The position numbers and the translations under genes were made by a program. Below are positions 16,427 through 23,642 of a DNA stretch of 25,071 bases, in pieces. The DNA is from Acidimicrobiaceae bacterium. GTDB taxonomy: Bacteria; Actinomycetota; Acidimicrobiia; Acidimicrobiales; UBA8190. Under the pieces are notes generated by a model. It was not told where the DNA came from. It did not search any database and was given only the letters and a program-made list of their open reading frames with translations. Each line of letters starts with the position of its first letter. Position 1 is the stretch's first letter. The stretch is taken from positions 1-25,071 of the forward strand of contig DMNK01000130.1 of assembly GCA_003453695.1 (NCBI GenBank), in the 5' to 3' direction.

Positions 16427-17523
16427 GGATCGCGCTCGTCCACCCCTATCCATGGCCGGAGGTGCGTCGGGGGGCTGAGCGCTACCTGGAGGACCTCTCC
16501 GCCTACCTCGCCGGCCACGGCCACGAGGTCACGGTGGTGACCGGCACCCATGGCCGACCGACCGAAGAGCGGACCGCCTCGGGGGCCCTCGTGGTCCGGC
16601 GCCGCTTGGTTCGGCGCGGGGAGCGGTTCGGGTTGTCGGAGGTGGAGACCTTCGGTGTCGCCGCCCTGGCGCCGCTCAGGGCGACGGGCGCCGACGTCGT
16701 CCACGCCTTGGTGCCATCGGCGGCACTGGCGGGCCGGCTGGCGGGCCGCCGGACGTTGTACACGGTCCTCGGTCACCCGAGCCCCGAGCAGCTCCCGGAG
16801 CGGGTCGTCCCCCGCCGGCTGCTCCTGGGCGCCGTCCGCCGGGCGACGGCCGTCGCCACCTTGAGCCGCGCCTCGGCCGAGGCGCTCGAGGCGGTCGTGG
16901 GTCGCCGGCCGGTGGTGTTGACCCCCGGGGTGCGTCTCGAGCAGTTCCCCCCCGAGCTCGCTCCCCGCACCGGGCCTCCCACCGTCCTCCTCTCGGCCTC
17001 CCTGAAGGACCCGCGCAAGCGGGGCCCCCTCGTGCTCGACGCCTTCGCCCGGCTGCGGCGACGGCGACCGGACGTCCGGCTCGTCCTCTCCGGCGAAGGA
17101 GGCCCGGGTGCCCTCGACGGCGACCTCGCTTCGGCGGTGGAGGTGGCGGGCACGGGGAGTCCGGAAGAGGTCCCGGGCCGCTACCGGGCAGCGACGGTGA
17201 CGGTGCTCGCCTCGGCCCACGAGGCCTTCGGGTTGGCCCTGGTGGAGTCCCTGGCCAGTGGGACCCCGGTGGTGTGCACACCCGACGGTGGCATGCCCGA
17301 GATCGTCGATCCCACGGTGGGCACGGTGGCGCGCCACAGCAGTGCCGAGGCGCTGTGCGATGCGCTGGACGACGCCATCGATCTGGCTGCCGACCCGGCC
17401 ACCCCTGCACGATGCGTGGAGCGGGCCCGGCGATGGGACTGGGGGACCGCGGTCGGTCCCGCCCATGTCGAGGTCTACGAAGCCGTGCGCACCGGACGGC
17501 GCGAGATCGCCGCCCTCAGCTGA
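16423..17523 (+). CDS. Family 4 (GT-B) glycosyltransferase
   Basis: A 366-residue GT-B enzyme. The N-terminal domain begins RIALVHPYPWPEVRRGAERY (glycine-containing acceptor loop). The C-terminal donor domain has LLSASLKDPRKRG, RLVLSGEG and the EX7E motif Glu267-Glu275 (HEAFGLALVE), followed by SGTPVVCTPDGGMPEIV, all standard for GT4 retaining enzymes. It likely adds a sugar to the lipid-linked oligosaccharide of this locus. GTG 16423 overlaps the preceding stop as GTGA. Its last 49 bases overlap, on the opposite strand, the end of a convergent GT2 gene. It is the last gene of the plus-strand polysaccharide operon. Confidence 0.93.
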   Translation: MRIALVHPYPWPEVRRGAERYLEDLSAYLAGHGHEVTVVTGTHGRPTEERTASGALVVRRRLVRRGERFGLSEVETFGVAALAPLRATGADVVHALVPSAALAGRLAGRRTLYTVLGHPSPEQLPERVVPRRLLLGAVRRATAVATLSRASAEALEAVVGRRPVVLTPGVRLEQFPPELAPRTGPPTVLLSASLKDPRKRGPLVLDAFARLRRRRPDVRLVLSGEGGPGALDGDLASAVEVAGTGSPEEVPGRYRAATVTVLASAHEAFGLALVESLASGTPVVCTPDGGMPEIVDPTVGTVARHSSAEALCDALDDAIDLAADPATPARCVERARRWDWGTAVGPAHVEVYEAVRTGRREIAALS

Positions 17524-18389
17524 CCAACGGCGGTGCCGGTCAGCCTGGACACGACGAGCAGGGAGCCCAGTTCCTCTCGGCGCAACAGGCACCCGCGCAG
17601 CTCGCGCAGGCCGCGGTCGCGCCACACCAATCTGGCCAGCGCCCGGTAACGGGAGGGGTCCGCCCGACGCAGGCGAGCCAGGCGCGCCCCCTGGCCGAGG
17701 CCGTAGCGCCACTCCAGCGCGGGCAGGTGCCGCCGTCCGCGCCATTGCACGTGGTAGGCGAGGGCAGACGGCTCGTAGCGACCGGCGTAGCCTGCGCCCA
17801 GGAGGCGGTCGACGAGGTCGAGGTCCTCGGCCGCCGGCCACGTCGCCCCGGGGCCCAGCCGCTCGTCGTACCCGCCCACCGCCAGCAGGGCGGACCGGCG
17901 GATCGCCAGGTTCGCCCCATGGCCCAGATCGTCGACGAGGCTCGAGTCGATCACATGCGGCTGGTCGTAGTCGATGAAGGCCACGGGACGGCGTGCGCCC
18001 AGGTCCTCGGTCAACAAGCTGAGGCGGCCCGACACGAAGGCGGCCTCGGGATGGGCGACGAAGGCGCGGCGCATCCCTTGCGCCCACGACGGGTCGACCC
18101 GGACATCGTCGTCGACGAATGCCACGACAGCGGTCTCGGCGGCGCGCCATCCCAAGTTGCGTGCCCTGGACGCCCCGGGGGCGGGGACGCGCAGGGTCCG
18201 TACCCGGTGGGCGGCGGCCACCTCGCTCGTCCGGGTGGAGGAGGATGCGGAGTCGATCACCAGGATCTCGTCGCTCGGCGCCACACTGGCGGCCAGGGCA
18301 CGCAGGCAGGCATCCAGGTGATCGGGGCGATCGCGGGTCGCCACCACCACCGTCAACCGTTCGCCGCCGTCCGCGGCGGCGTCGACCAC
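17475..18389 (-). CDS. Family 2 glycosyltransferase
   Basis: A 304-residue GT2. It has LTVVVATRDRPDHLDACL at 12-29, ILVIDSASSS, GASRARNLGWR at 72-82, the DDD metal site at 93-95 (AFVDDDVRVDPSW), GHGANLAIRRSALLAVGGYDE and an AEDLDLVDRLL acid motif. The C-terminus is helical and basic with no clear membrane span. The GTG start at 18389 lies 4 bp after the cytidylyltransferase-like gene, so both share a transcript that continues from the lasso-peptide genes. It may decorate the peptide, or it may serve the neighbouring polysaccharide pathway; the sequence alone does not decide. The 3' end overlaps the convergent GT4 gene by 49 bp. Confidence 0.9.
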   Translation of the reverse strand: MVDAAADGGERLTVVVATRDRPDHLDACLRALAASVAPSDEILVIDSASSSTRTSEVAAAHRVRTLRVPAPGASRARNLGWRAAETAVVAFVDDDVRVDPSWAQGMRRAFVAHPEAAFVSGRLSLLTEDLGARRPVAFIDYDQPHVIDSSLVDDLGHGANLAIRRSALLAVGGYDERLGPGATWPAAEDLDLVDRLLGAGYAGRYEPSALAYHVQWRGRRHLPALEWRYGLGQGARLARLRRADPSRYRALARLVWRDRGLRELRGCLLRREELGSLLVVSRLTGTAVGQLRAAISRRPVRTAS

Positions 18390-18393
18390 CGGG

Positions 18394-19107
18394 TCAGCGA
18401 GGAACGCTGGCGGTGACCGGCCCCGTCCACGGAGGCGGGCCGTCGGCGCACAGACTGGTCAGGTCCAAGGCGTCTTTGTAGGTGTCCATGGAGCGCCAGA
18501 AACCGGAATGACGGAAGGCGAACAGCTCGCCGGCTCCGGCCAGCGTCGGCAGGACCTCCCGCTCGAAATCGGCGCCGGCGAGCCACTTCTCGGCCCTGTC
18601 GTCCAGGACGAAGAACCCGGCGTTGATCCAGTGGTCGGGCAGCCGGGGCTTCTCCAAGAAGCTCGTCACCCGGTCGCCGACGAATTGCACGGTGCCGTAC
18701 TGCGACGGGAGCGGCACCGAGGTCATGGTGGCCGCCCCCCCGTGGTCGTCGTGGAATTGGGCGAGCGCGTGCAGGTCGACGTCACCCAGCCCGTCGGCGT
18801 AGGTCAGGAAGTACCGCTCGCCCATGCGCGGGGCGCAGGCCCGGACCCGGTCGCCGGTGTTGGCGTCCTCACCGGTGTCGACCACCTCGACGCTCCACGA
18901 AGGCGACAGGCCGGCGGCGAACTGCTCGATCATGTGGACCATGAAGCCGGCGGCGAGGACGAAGTCGCAGAAGCCTTGCCGGGCGTAGATCTCCATGACG
19001 TGACCGAGGATGGGCCTGCCCGCCACCTCGAGCAGTGGCTTGGGGAGCTCCTGGGTGTGGGGGTAGGCGCGGGTGCCCTTCCCCCCGCACAAGATGAGCG
19101 TCCTCAT
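18394..19107 (-). CDS. Sugar-1-phosphate nucleotidyltransferase, glucose-1-phosphate cytidylyltransferase (RfbF)-like
   Basis: A 237-residue nucleotidyltransferase. It has LILCGGKGTR (4-13), PKPLLEVAGRPILGHVMEIY, VDTGEDANTGDRV (about 77-88), LTYADGLGDVD with Asp105 and Asp109, FLEKP, NAGFFVLDD and GFWRSMDTYKD. VDTG..NTG.R, TYADG and GFW.SMDT are the signature combination of RfbF-type glucose-1-phosphate cytidylyltransferases, so CTP is the likely nucleotide. The product would be a CDP-sugar. No CDP-glucose 4,6-dehydratase is in the window, so the sugar may be used directly or processed elsewhere. An 81-bp gap with a strong hairpin separates it from the upstream nucleotidyltransferase. A GT2 gene follows at 4 bp. 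Confidence 0.85.
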   Translation of the reverse strand: MRTLILCGGKGTRAYPHTQELPKPLLEVAGRPILGHVMEIYARQGFCDFVLAAGFMVHMIEQFAAGLSPSWSVEVVDTGEDANTGDRVRACAPRMGERYFLTYADGLGDVDLHALAQFHDDHGGAATMTSVPLPSQYGTVQFVGDRVTSFLEKPRLPDHWINAGFFVLDDRAEKWLAGADFEREVLPTLAGAGELFAFRHSGFWRSMDTYKDALDLTSLCADGPPPWTGPVTASVPR

Positions 19108-19126
19108 GGCGAACCCCCCAGGTGGC

Positions 19127-19147
19127 CCGTGGCGGCCCCGGCCACGG
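19127..19147 (-). other. Hairpin in the gap between the N and cytidylyltransferase-like genes
   Basis: CCGTGGC (19127-19133) and GCCACGG (19141-19147) form a perfect 7-bp stem with a 7-nt loop in the 81-bp gap 19108-19188. No T-tract follows on either strand, so an intrinsic terminator is doubtful; it may lower expression of the downstream sugar genes or mark the cluster boundary. Confidence 0.35.
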
Positions 19148-19188
19148 TCCAGCCGGGTCCCACGGAGAACGGCGCGCGGTGGCCTTTC

Positions 19189-20367
19189 TCACGCTCGGGC
19201 CGAGCCCACAGGCTCCCCCGCACCTCGGCCCCGGCCCCGCAGATCCCGCCAGCGCCGCACGGCCGGGCCCATGATCCTGAAGCGCCACTCGAGCCCCCGG
19301 AACCTGGGCGCCGGATGGGTGTAGCCGACCAGCAGCATCATCCGTCGCCGACGGCTGTCGGCCAAGGCGAAGCGCAGGTGGACAGGAGGCGTCCTCCTGA
19401 GTACCCACTCCCCTTCGGCCAGGCGGCGCAGCGCCTCGCCCCTCCAGCCGCCCCGAGGCAACATCCGGAGGTCGGCAGGACTGTCCGCCCCCGCCAAGGC
19501 GGCCAACGAGAGAGCGGCGGCCACAGCGGTGCTGCAGCGGCCTTGTCGCGTCAGCTCCCGCACCCGCTGCCAGTCGACGCGCTGTCCGCCCTCAGCGGCG
19601 TCGCCCAGGACCATGGCCAGATCGGCGATCCACATGAGCCGCGAGAACCCGTGGTACGGCTTGGCGGCGTGCGCGCACAGCATCACCACGTCGTCGCCAC
19701 GGGGCAGGACATGGGCGGGCACGCCCATGAGCTGCGCCGGTTGGCGTCGCTGCCACAGTTCCTGACCGCGTAGCGAGCTGGCTCGGTCGTACCACGCCTC
19801 GAGCTCGTAATGGAGTTCGAGAGGCATGTCGGGCACCGACTCGTGCACGAACAGGCTGTCGTAGTGATCCCGCGCCCCCTTGCGCACGAGCGACCACCCC
19901 GATCGCCGGAGCACTTCCACCGCGTCTGCGTGCTGCCGGCGGGGCAAGACGAGATCGAGGTCGTCGAAGCTCCGGAGCCCCGGCGCCGGGTAGCTCGCCG
20001 CCACGGCCGGGCCCTTCAGCACGAGCGGTTCGAATCCCGATCGGGTGAGGGGACCCGCCGCCAGCTCGAGGGCCCGGGGCACGAGCAGGACGTCGCGCAA
20101 TCGCTGGATCTCGACGATCTGCTCCAGCAGCGAACGCTCCCCCGCCAGAACGTCCAGGGCGCCGGCCGACCCGAGCGCCCGCCACAGCAGCCCCACGATG
20201 CGATGGCGTACGGCGGCGGCGGCGAGCAGCTTGGGGTCGACGCCGAGCTCCAGCGCCCGGCTCACCTCGGCGGGATCGGGGTGACGGCGACAGGCCAGCC
20301 ACAGCAGGCGCATCGTGCCGGCACGACGGGCGGGGTCGACGCCTGAGAGCATGTCCGGGTCCACCAC
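19189..20367 (-). CDS. PF14907-type nucleotidyltransferase (lasso-cluster N protein)
   Basis: A 392-residue protein of the uncharacterised nucleotidyltransferase family often found in RiPP clusters. The diagnostic block is PLVLKGPAVAASYPAPGLRS followed by FDDLDLVLP (about 114-142), with Asp136 and Asp138 as the metal-binding pair of the polymerase-beta-type fold. A later LELHYEL and a HAAKPYH segment are also typical of the family. In phosphorylated lasso clusters such as paeninodin and pseudomycoidin a homologous N gene accompanies the kinase; for pseudomycoidin it is reported, as I recall, to attach hexose to the peptide phosphate. That role here is inference. GTG 20367 is 2 bp after the C gene stop, consistent with one operon. 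Confidence 0.85.
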   Translation of the reverse strand: MVDPDMLSGVDPARRAGTMRLLWLACRRHPDPAEVSRALELGVDPKLLAAAAVRHRIVGLLWRALGSAGALDVLAGERSLLEQIVEIQRLRDVLLVPRALELAAGPLTRSGFEPLVLKGPAVAASYPAPGLRSFDDLDLVLPRRQHADAVEVLRRSGWSLVRKGARDHYDSLFVHESVPDMPLELHYELEAWYDRASSLRGQELWQRRQPAQLMGVPAHVLPRGDDVVMLCAHAAKPYHGFSRLMWIADLAMVLGDAAEGGQRVDWQRVRELTRQGRCSTAVAAALSLAALAGADSPADLRMLPRGGWRGEALRRLAEGEWVLRRTPPVHLRFALADSRRRRMMLLVGYTHPAPRFRGLEWRFRIMGPAVRRWRDLRGRGRGAGEPVGSARA

Positions 20368-20369
20368 CG

Positions 20370-21596
20370 TCAGTGCTCTCTCGTCGGTCGGCGGGACGCC
20401 ACGAAGGCCGCTTGCAGAAGGGCGAAGCTCAAGGAACTGGGTGTCTCTTGTCCCCAGGCGCGCCGCAGCTCGTCGGGATCGACCAGGGTCTCGTCGACGC
20501 CGCCGCCGTCCCAGGAAGCGGCGAAGGCCCGGCTGTGGACGTTGAACGCAGCCCGGTTGAAGCGCGCCTTCGACGACCGGCGCAAGACCTCGGGCGGGAG
20601 CAGGTCGGAGAACAGGCTCGTCATGGCGCTGGTGCGACCGGCGTACCCGAGCCGGCCACCGGCGGCACCGAGGGCCGTCACGAAGCGCGTGTCGAGCAAC
20701 GGCTTCACGTCGAGAACGTCATGTTCGGCGGCGAGGGCGCCGGCGTTGCGAAGGAACAGCGAGACGAGGCGCAGCCCGACGTGACGCAGCAGGCTCCGGC
20801 GCCGGTCGAGAGGCTCGCCGGCGAAGTCCTCGGCCAAAGCCGCTTCCAGGGGCCGCCAGGCGTCGGGGCGCAACCAGGGCGAGCGCAGGTGGCCCGCGTA
20901 CAGCCGACGGGCCAAAGACCGGCGGACGGGACGTGGCGACAGCGCCACCGCCGCGTGCTTCACCATGACCCGGCCCGGCCGGAGTTGCCCGGTGAGCACG
21001 GCCGACACCACCGCCAGGCGGCCGGCGCCGAACACCTCGTCCCCGCCCTCGCCGTCCAGCATCGACCCACCCCGGGCCCGGGCGAACTCGAAGTGGCGGG
21101 CGTGCACCATCGGGGGCCAGAGCAGGCCGAGGCGCTCGAGCGAGGGCCCGCACGTGGGCCCCACCAGGTCCAGTTCGTCGGCGACCTCGACCCGCTCCCA
21201 GTGCCCGGCCCCGAGATGGGCGATCACCTGCTCCTGCCACTGTTCCTCCCCTGCCTCCTCCAGCCCGGCAAAACGCTTGGTGTACGCCACCGGCTCCGGG
21301 AGCCCCTCGCGGCGGGCCAGGCGGAGGGCGACGGCCAGCACCAACGAAGAATCCCGTCCACCGGAGAACTGCACCACACACGGGGGACGACACAGCGCGG
21401 GGCGGATGACGTCCTCGAGCGCCCGGACGGGATCGGCCTCTGACCCGGGCGACGGCCGAGGGGCGTCGGTGGTGCCCGGCACCCATCCCCACGCCACCTC
21501 GAAAGGGGTCATCCGATAGAGCGACGGGCTCTCGTGGCCCGAGCCGCCGGAGGCGAGCCCGGGCCCGGGGGCGCCGGGAGCCCGTTCGCCGGTCAC
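20370..21596 (-). CDS. Asparagine-synthetase-like lasso macrolactam synthetase (C protein)
   Basis: A 408-residue protein with an asparagine-synthetase ATP-pyrophosphatase domain: PP-loop VQFSGGRDSS (PP-loop at about 78-84) and LDGEGGDEVFG at 181-190, with downstream helical segments ending in a CxxD-less C-terminus. In lasso clusters this enzyme adenylates the Asp/Glu side chain of the core and closes the ring with the N-terminal amine. It lacks the N-terminal glutaminase-like domain of full-length AsnB (first ~55 residues are low-complexity), so it cannot use glutamine, consistent with a peptide amine as nucleophile. GTG 21596 overlaps the kinase stop (GTGA); the frame is open further upstream only as a shadow of the kinase gene. 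Confidence 0.88.
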   Translation of the reverse strand: MTGERAPGAPGPGLASGGSGHESPSLYRMTPFEVAWGWVPGTTDAPRPSPGSEADPVRALEDVIRPALCRPPCVVQFSGGRDSSLVLAVALRLARREGLPEPVAYTKRFAGLEEAGEEQWQEQVIAHLGAGHWERVEVADELDLVGPTCGPSLERLGLLWPPMVHARHFEFARARGGSMLDGEGGDEVFGAGRLAVVSAVLTGQLRPGRVMVKHAAVALSPRPVRRSLARRLYAGHLRSPWLRPDAWRPLEAALAEDFAGEPLDRRRSLLRHVGLRLVSLFLRNAGALAAEHDVLDVKPLLDTRFVTALGAAGGRLGYAGRTSAMTSLFSDLLPPEVLRRSSKARFNRAAFNVHSRAFAASWDGGGVDETLVDPDELRRAWGQETPSSLSFALLQAAFVASRRPTREH

Positions 21597-22567
21597 GGCG
21601 CCGATCCGAGCACCGGAACCGACGGGTCGAGCACCCTGGCCAAGAGCGTCTCCATGGTCTGCGACGGGAAGGGCGGGCCCCAGGGGACGGTGACGACGAA
21701 GACGGGCACGGCCCGGGTCAGCCTGGCGGCGCCGTCGAGCTGGGCCTCGATGGCACTGTGCAGCCGCCATCCCTCCAGCCGGGGGAACCCGGCCAGCACC
21801 AGCACGGCGTCGACGGAGTCGAGCTGCTCGACGGTCACCTCGTGCGCCTGGCGGCTCGGCAACGGCACCACCACGGCTCCGATGGCGGCGGTGGCCTCGT
21901 CGGCGACGGGGGGCAGGGCGGTGAGACGTCCGTCGACGGCGCTGCGGACGTCCCACTTCCCTCGACGCCCCGTCACGAGCTCCTGGGCGCTCGCCCGCAG
22001 ACGCAGCTCGGGGGACCGGCCCACCCACCGGGGGACGTCCGATCCGTCGATGCGCAGCAGGTCGTCCGAGACGAAGGCGGCCCCCGTGGTGCACGCCCAA
22101 GCGGCCAGGGTCGACTTTCCCCGGCCCGAGCCACCGACGAAGACCACCGCCCGGTCGCCGACGGACACGGCGGACGCATGCAGGACGCACTCGCCACCCA
22201 GACCGAGCAAGAAGGCCAGGAAGGCACCGCGGGCCACGAGAGCGATTGCCTCCGGATCGGCGTCGGGCGAGGGCCGGCAGCGGACCTTCGTCCTTCCGGG
22301 CCCCACTTCGAAGTCACACAGGTCGTACATGCGCAAGCAGGCGACGTCACCCTGGCGCGCCGCGCCGTAGACGGGCTGCTCACCTACCGAGAACGACACC
22401 AGGGTCTCCCCCGGCGGCGGCTCGGACGGGACGGGAGCCACGTCTTCCAGCTCGAGCTGGACGACGAACCCGTCGCGACCACCACCGCCGGCGGGCTGTC
22501 CCCCAGAGCGACCGCTGTCGAGCGGCAGCGGCGAGCGGATGTCCACCCCGTGGAGCCGGAAGGTCAT
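21593..22567 (-). CDS. HPr-kinase/phosphorylase-like peptide kinase (lasso K protein)
   Basis: A 324-residue protein. The first ~110 residues form a domain of unknown detail (it contains VGEQPVYGAARQGDVACLRMYD). The kinase core follows with LHASAVSVGDRAVVF, Walker A GGSGRGKST (145-153) and the acidic SDDLLRI (167-173), matching HPr kinase C-terminal domains and the lasso kinases PadeK/ThcoK, which phosphorylate the C-terminal Ser of the precursor. Both precursors here end Leu-Ser-Phe, giving a candidate penultimate Ser. ATG 22567 shares one base with the B2 stop (TGATG); the frame is open upstream only because of high GC. Kinase-like fold confident; peptide target inferred. Confidence 0.87.
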   Translation of the reverse strand: MTFRLHGVDIRSPLPLDSGRSGGQPAGGGGRDGFVVQLELEDVAPVPSEPPPGETLVSFSVGEQPVYGAARQGDVACLRMYDLCDFEVGPGRTKVRCRPSPDADPEAIALVARGAFLAFLLGLGGECVLHASAVSVGDRAVVFVGGSGRGKSTLAAWACTTGAAFVSDDLLRIDGSDVPRWVGRSPELRLRASAQELVTGRRGKWDVRSAVDGRLTALPPVADEATAAIGAVVVPLPSRQAHEVTVEQLDSVDAVLVLAGFPRLEGWRLHSAIEAQLDGAARLTRAVPVFVVTVPWGPPFPSQTMETLLARVLDPSVPVLGSAP

Positions 22568-23016
22568 CACGCCGGTGGTGAGGCGATCAGCGTGGTGAAG
22601 TCGTCGGAGCGGCCCAGCTGCAGCGCACCCACCTCGAGCCAGGCGTGGGCGATCACGTCGGCGTCGGCGAAGGCCGCCCCGATGCGCAGCGCCGGGTGGT
22701 GGTGGCGCAGGATCCGGCCCGCCACCAGGGCCTGGCGGAGGCACGGCCCGTCGCCGAAGGGCCAGCGCCGGCACAGGGCGTCGAGGAGGAGCAACCGCCG
22801 CCGCTCCCAAGGTCGCAGCCCGGGGCGCTCGACGGACGTGGACGCCGGCTCCAGGGTGGCGAGCGGACACCCCATCCACGTCGCCATCCTCGGCAGAGGC
22901 AACAGGCGGAGGGCGACCTCGACCACGGCCATCCAACCCAGGACGAACATCGAGTCGAGCGGGTGCATCATGACGACTCCGAGGCGGCGGGACAGCGCCG
23001 CCGCAGCCCGTCTCAC
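22567..23016 (-). CDS. Lasso leader peptidase B2 (transglutaminase-like cysteine protease)
   Basis: A 149-residue protein of the lasso B2 family. A mostly hydrophobic N-terminal half precedes the catalytic region: Cys92 in GPCLRQALV, the segment LRIGAAF, and His124 in AHAWLEV, with Asp138/139 as candidate third residue. The Cys-to-His spacing of 32 equals that between the Cys and His of McjB as I recall it. The enzyme removes the leader from the precursor after recognition by the separate RRE protein encoded just upstream. GTG 23016 overlaps the B1 stop (GTGA), and the stop overlaps the kinase ATG. Length is normal for stand-alone B2 proteins. Confidence 0.9.
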   Translation of the reverse strand: MRRAAAALSRRLGVVMMHPLDSMFVLGWMAVVEVALRLLPLPRMATWMGCPLATLEPASTSVERPGLRPWERRRLLLLDALCRRWPFGDGPCLRQALVAGRILRHHHPALRIGAAFADADVIAHAWLEVGALQLGRSDDFTTLIASPPA

Positions 23017-23264
23017 TCCTCGAGCAGCCCGGTACTGCGCATCTCGTCGAGGAATGCTTCCACGTCCCTGTGGGCGGTCGCCCGCTCGATCCCGTACCGG
23101 TCGACCAGGAGCTCCGCCAGCTCGTCCACGCCGACATCGCCTTCGAGCTGGGCCCAGAGCACCGCTGCGCTGTTGTTCAAGCTGAAGTACCGCGACGTGC
23201 GCAAGTCGAGGCCCACGACGCGATCGTCGACGGCGCGCCAGATCACCTCACGCTGTCGTCGCAC
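23013..23264 (-). CDS. PqqD-like RiPP recognition element protein (lasso B1)
   Basis: An 83-residue protein with the PqqD/RRE fold pattern: WRAVDDRVVGLDLRTSRYFSL (beta strands) then LNNSAAVLWAQLEGD and helices ending DVEAFLDEMRSTGLLEE. In lasso biosynthesis B1 binds the leader peptide at its YxxP motif and presents it to B2. It begins with GTG at 23264, 29 bp after the second precursor, with a GGGGGCG stretch as possible ribosome site, and overlaps B2 by 4 bp. Its pairing with a separate B2 is the split-B architecture common in Actinobacteria and Firmicutes. Confidence 0.92.
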   Translation of the reverse strand: MRRQREVIWRAVDDRVVGLDLRTSRYFSLNNSAAVLWAQLEGDVGVDELAELLVDRYGIERATAHRDVEAFLDEMRSTGLLEE

Positions 23265-23293
23265 GACGCCCCCAGGATTGATGCGACTGCAGG

Positions 23294-23467
23294 CTAGAAG
23301 CTGAGCCTGCCCAAGATGCCGAGGATCGACGTACCGGCCGGGATCGTCTGGTCGAAGTTCGTCCCGATGATCTGTTGCGCCGTGACCTCGGCCACCGAAC
23401 CGTGGACACGGACACGGGGTCGCTCGTAGAAGCCGACGACGTTGCCCGGGTGCGCCTTGTGTTCCAT
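23294..23467 (-). CDS. Putative lasso peptide precursor, second copy
   Basis: A 57-residue peptide. The leader (1-30) contains Tyr14-Glu-Arg-Pro17 followed by VRVHGS and EVTA, matching the RRE-binding YxxP motif and the conserved Thr at the -2 position (Thr29). Predicted core is 31-57 (27 residues) with ring QQIIGTNFD (Gln1 to Asp9) and a tail ending GRLSF. Asp9 is the only acidic core residue. The core matches the first precursor at 21 of 27 positions, and the DNA is clearly duplicated. ATG 23467 is chosen: AGAGAGG lies 8 nt upstream and leader length equals the paralogue; the frame is open to 23545 with a low-complexity, unrelated extension. Gln at position 1 is unusual and could cyclise to pyroglutamate instead. 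Confidence 0.85.
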   Translation of the reverse strand: MEHKAHPGNVVGFYERPRVRVHGSVAEVTAQQIIGTNFDQTIPAGTSILGILGRLSF

Positions 23468-23603
23468 CGCCAACACCTCTCTTGCCTCGGCCCCCGACGC
23501 TTCGGAGCCAGACCGCCGGCTGGAGGTCGTGCCGCCGCCACCCATCCTACCCCCGGCGACCGGGCCGCGCCCGGCTGCGTGGCGCGGTGACCATGGCGGA
23601 GCC

Positions 23604-23625
23604 GCCGATCCGGAGCGGATCCGGC
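23604..23625 (-). other. Hairpin between the two precursor genes
   Basis: GATCCG (23607-23612) pairs with CGGATC (23616-23621) around GAG, extended by GCC/GGC (23604-23606 and 23623-23625) with a one-base bulge. It lies 18 bp after the first precursor stop in the 175-bp spacer 23468-23642. It has no T-tract and could stabilise a short precursor transcript or attenuate read-through. The rest of the spacer holds no gene; a TAGGAT at 23549-23544 could be a weak -10 for the second copy. Confidence 0.35.
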
Positions 23626-23642
23626 CGGGGGCGGGCGGGACG

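Noticed and set aside
14384..16453. A 689-codon open frame on the minus strand
   Set aside because: It is the antisense shadow of the double GT2 gene.
16288..18150. A 620-codon open frame on the minus strand
   Set aside because: It is antisense to the GT4 gene and in another frame from the real GT2 at 17475-18389; its composition is noncoding.
21597..22190. Longer N-terminus of the C protein to supply a glutaminase domain
   Set aside because: The upstream in-frame translation is Arg/Gly-rich with no glutaminase motif (no N-terminal Cys) and is the shadow of the kinase gene.
23468..23545. Extended N-terminus of the second precursor (start at 23545)
   Set aside because: The extra 26 residues are Gly/Ser/Arg low complexity with no counterpart in the paralogue, whereas ATG 23467 has a ribosome site and gives matching leader length.
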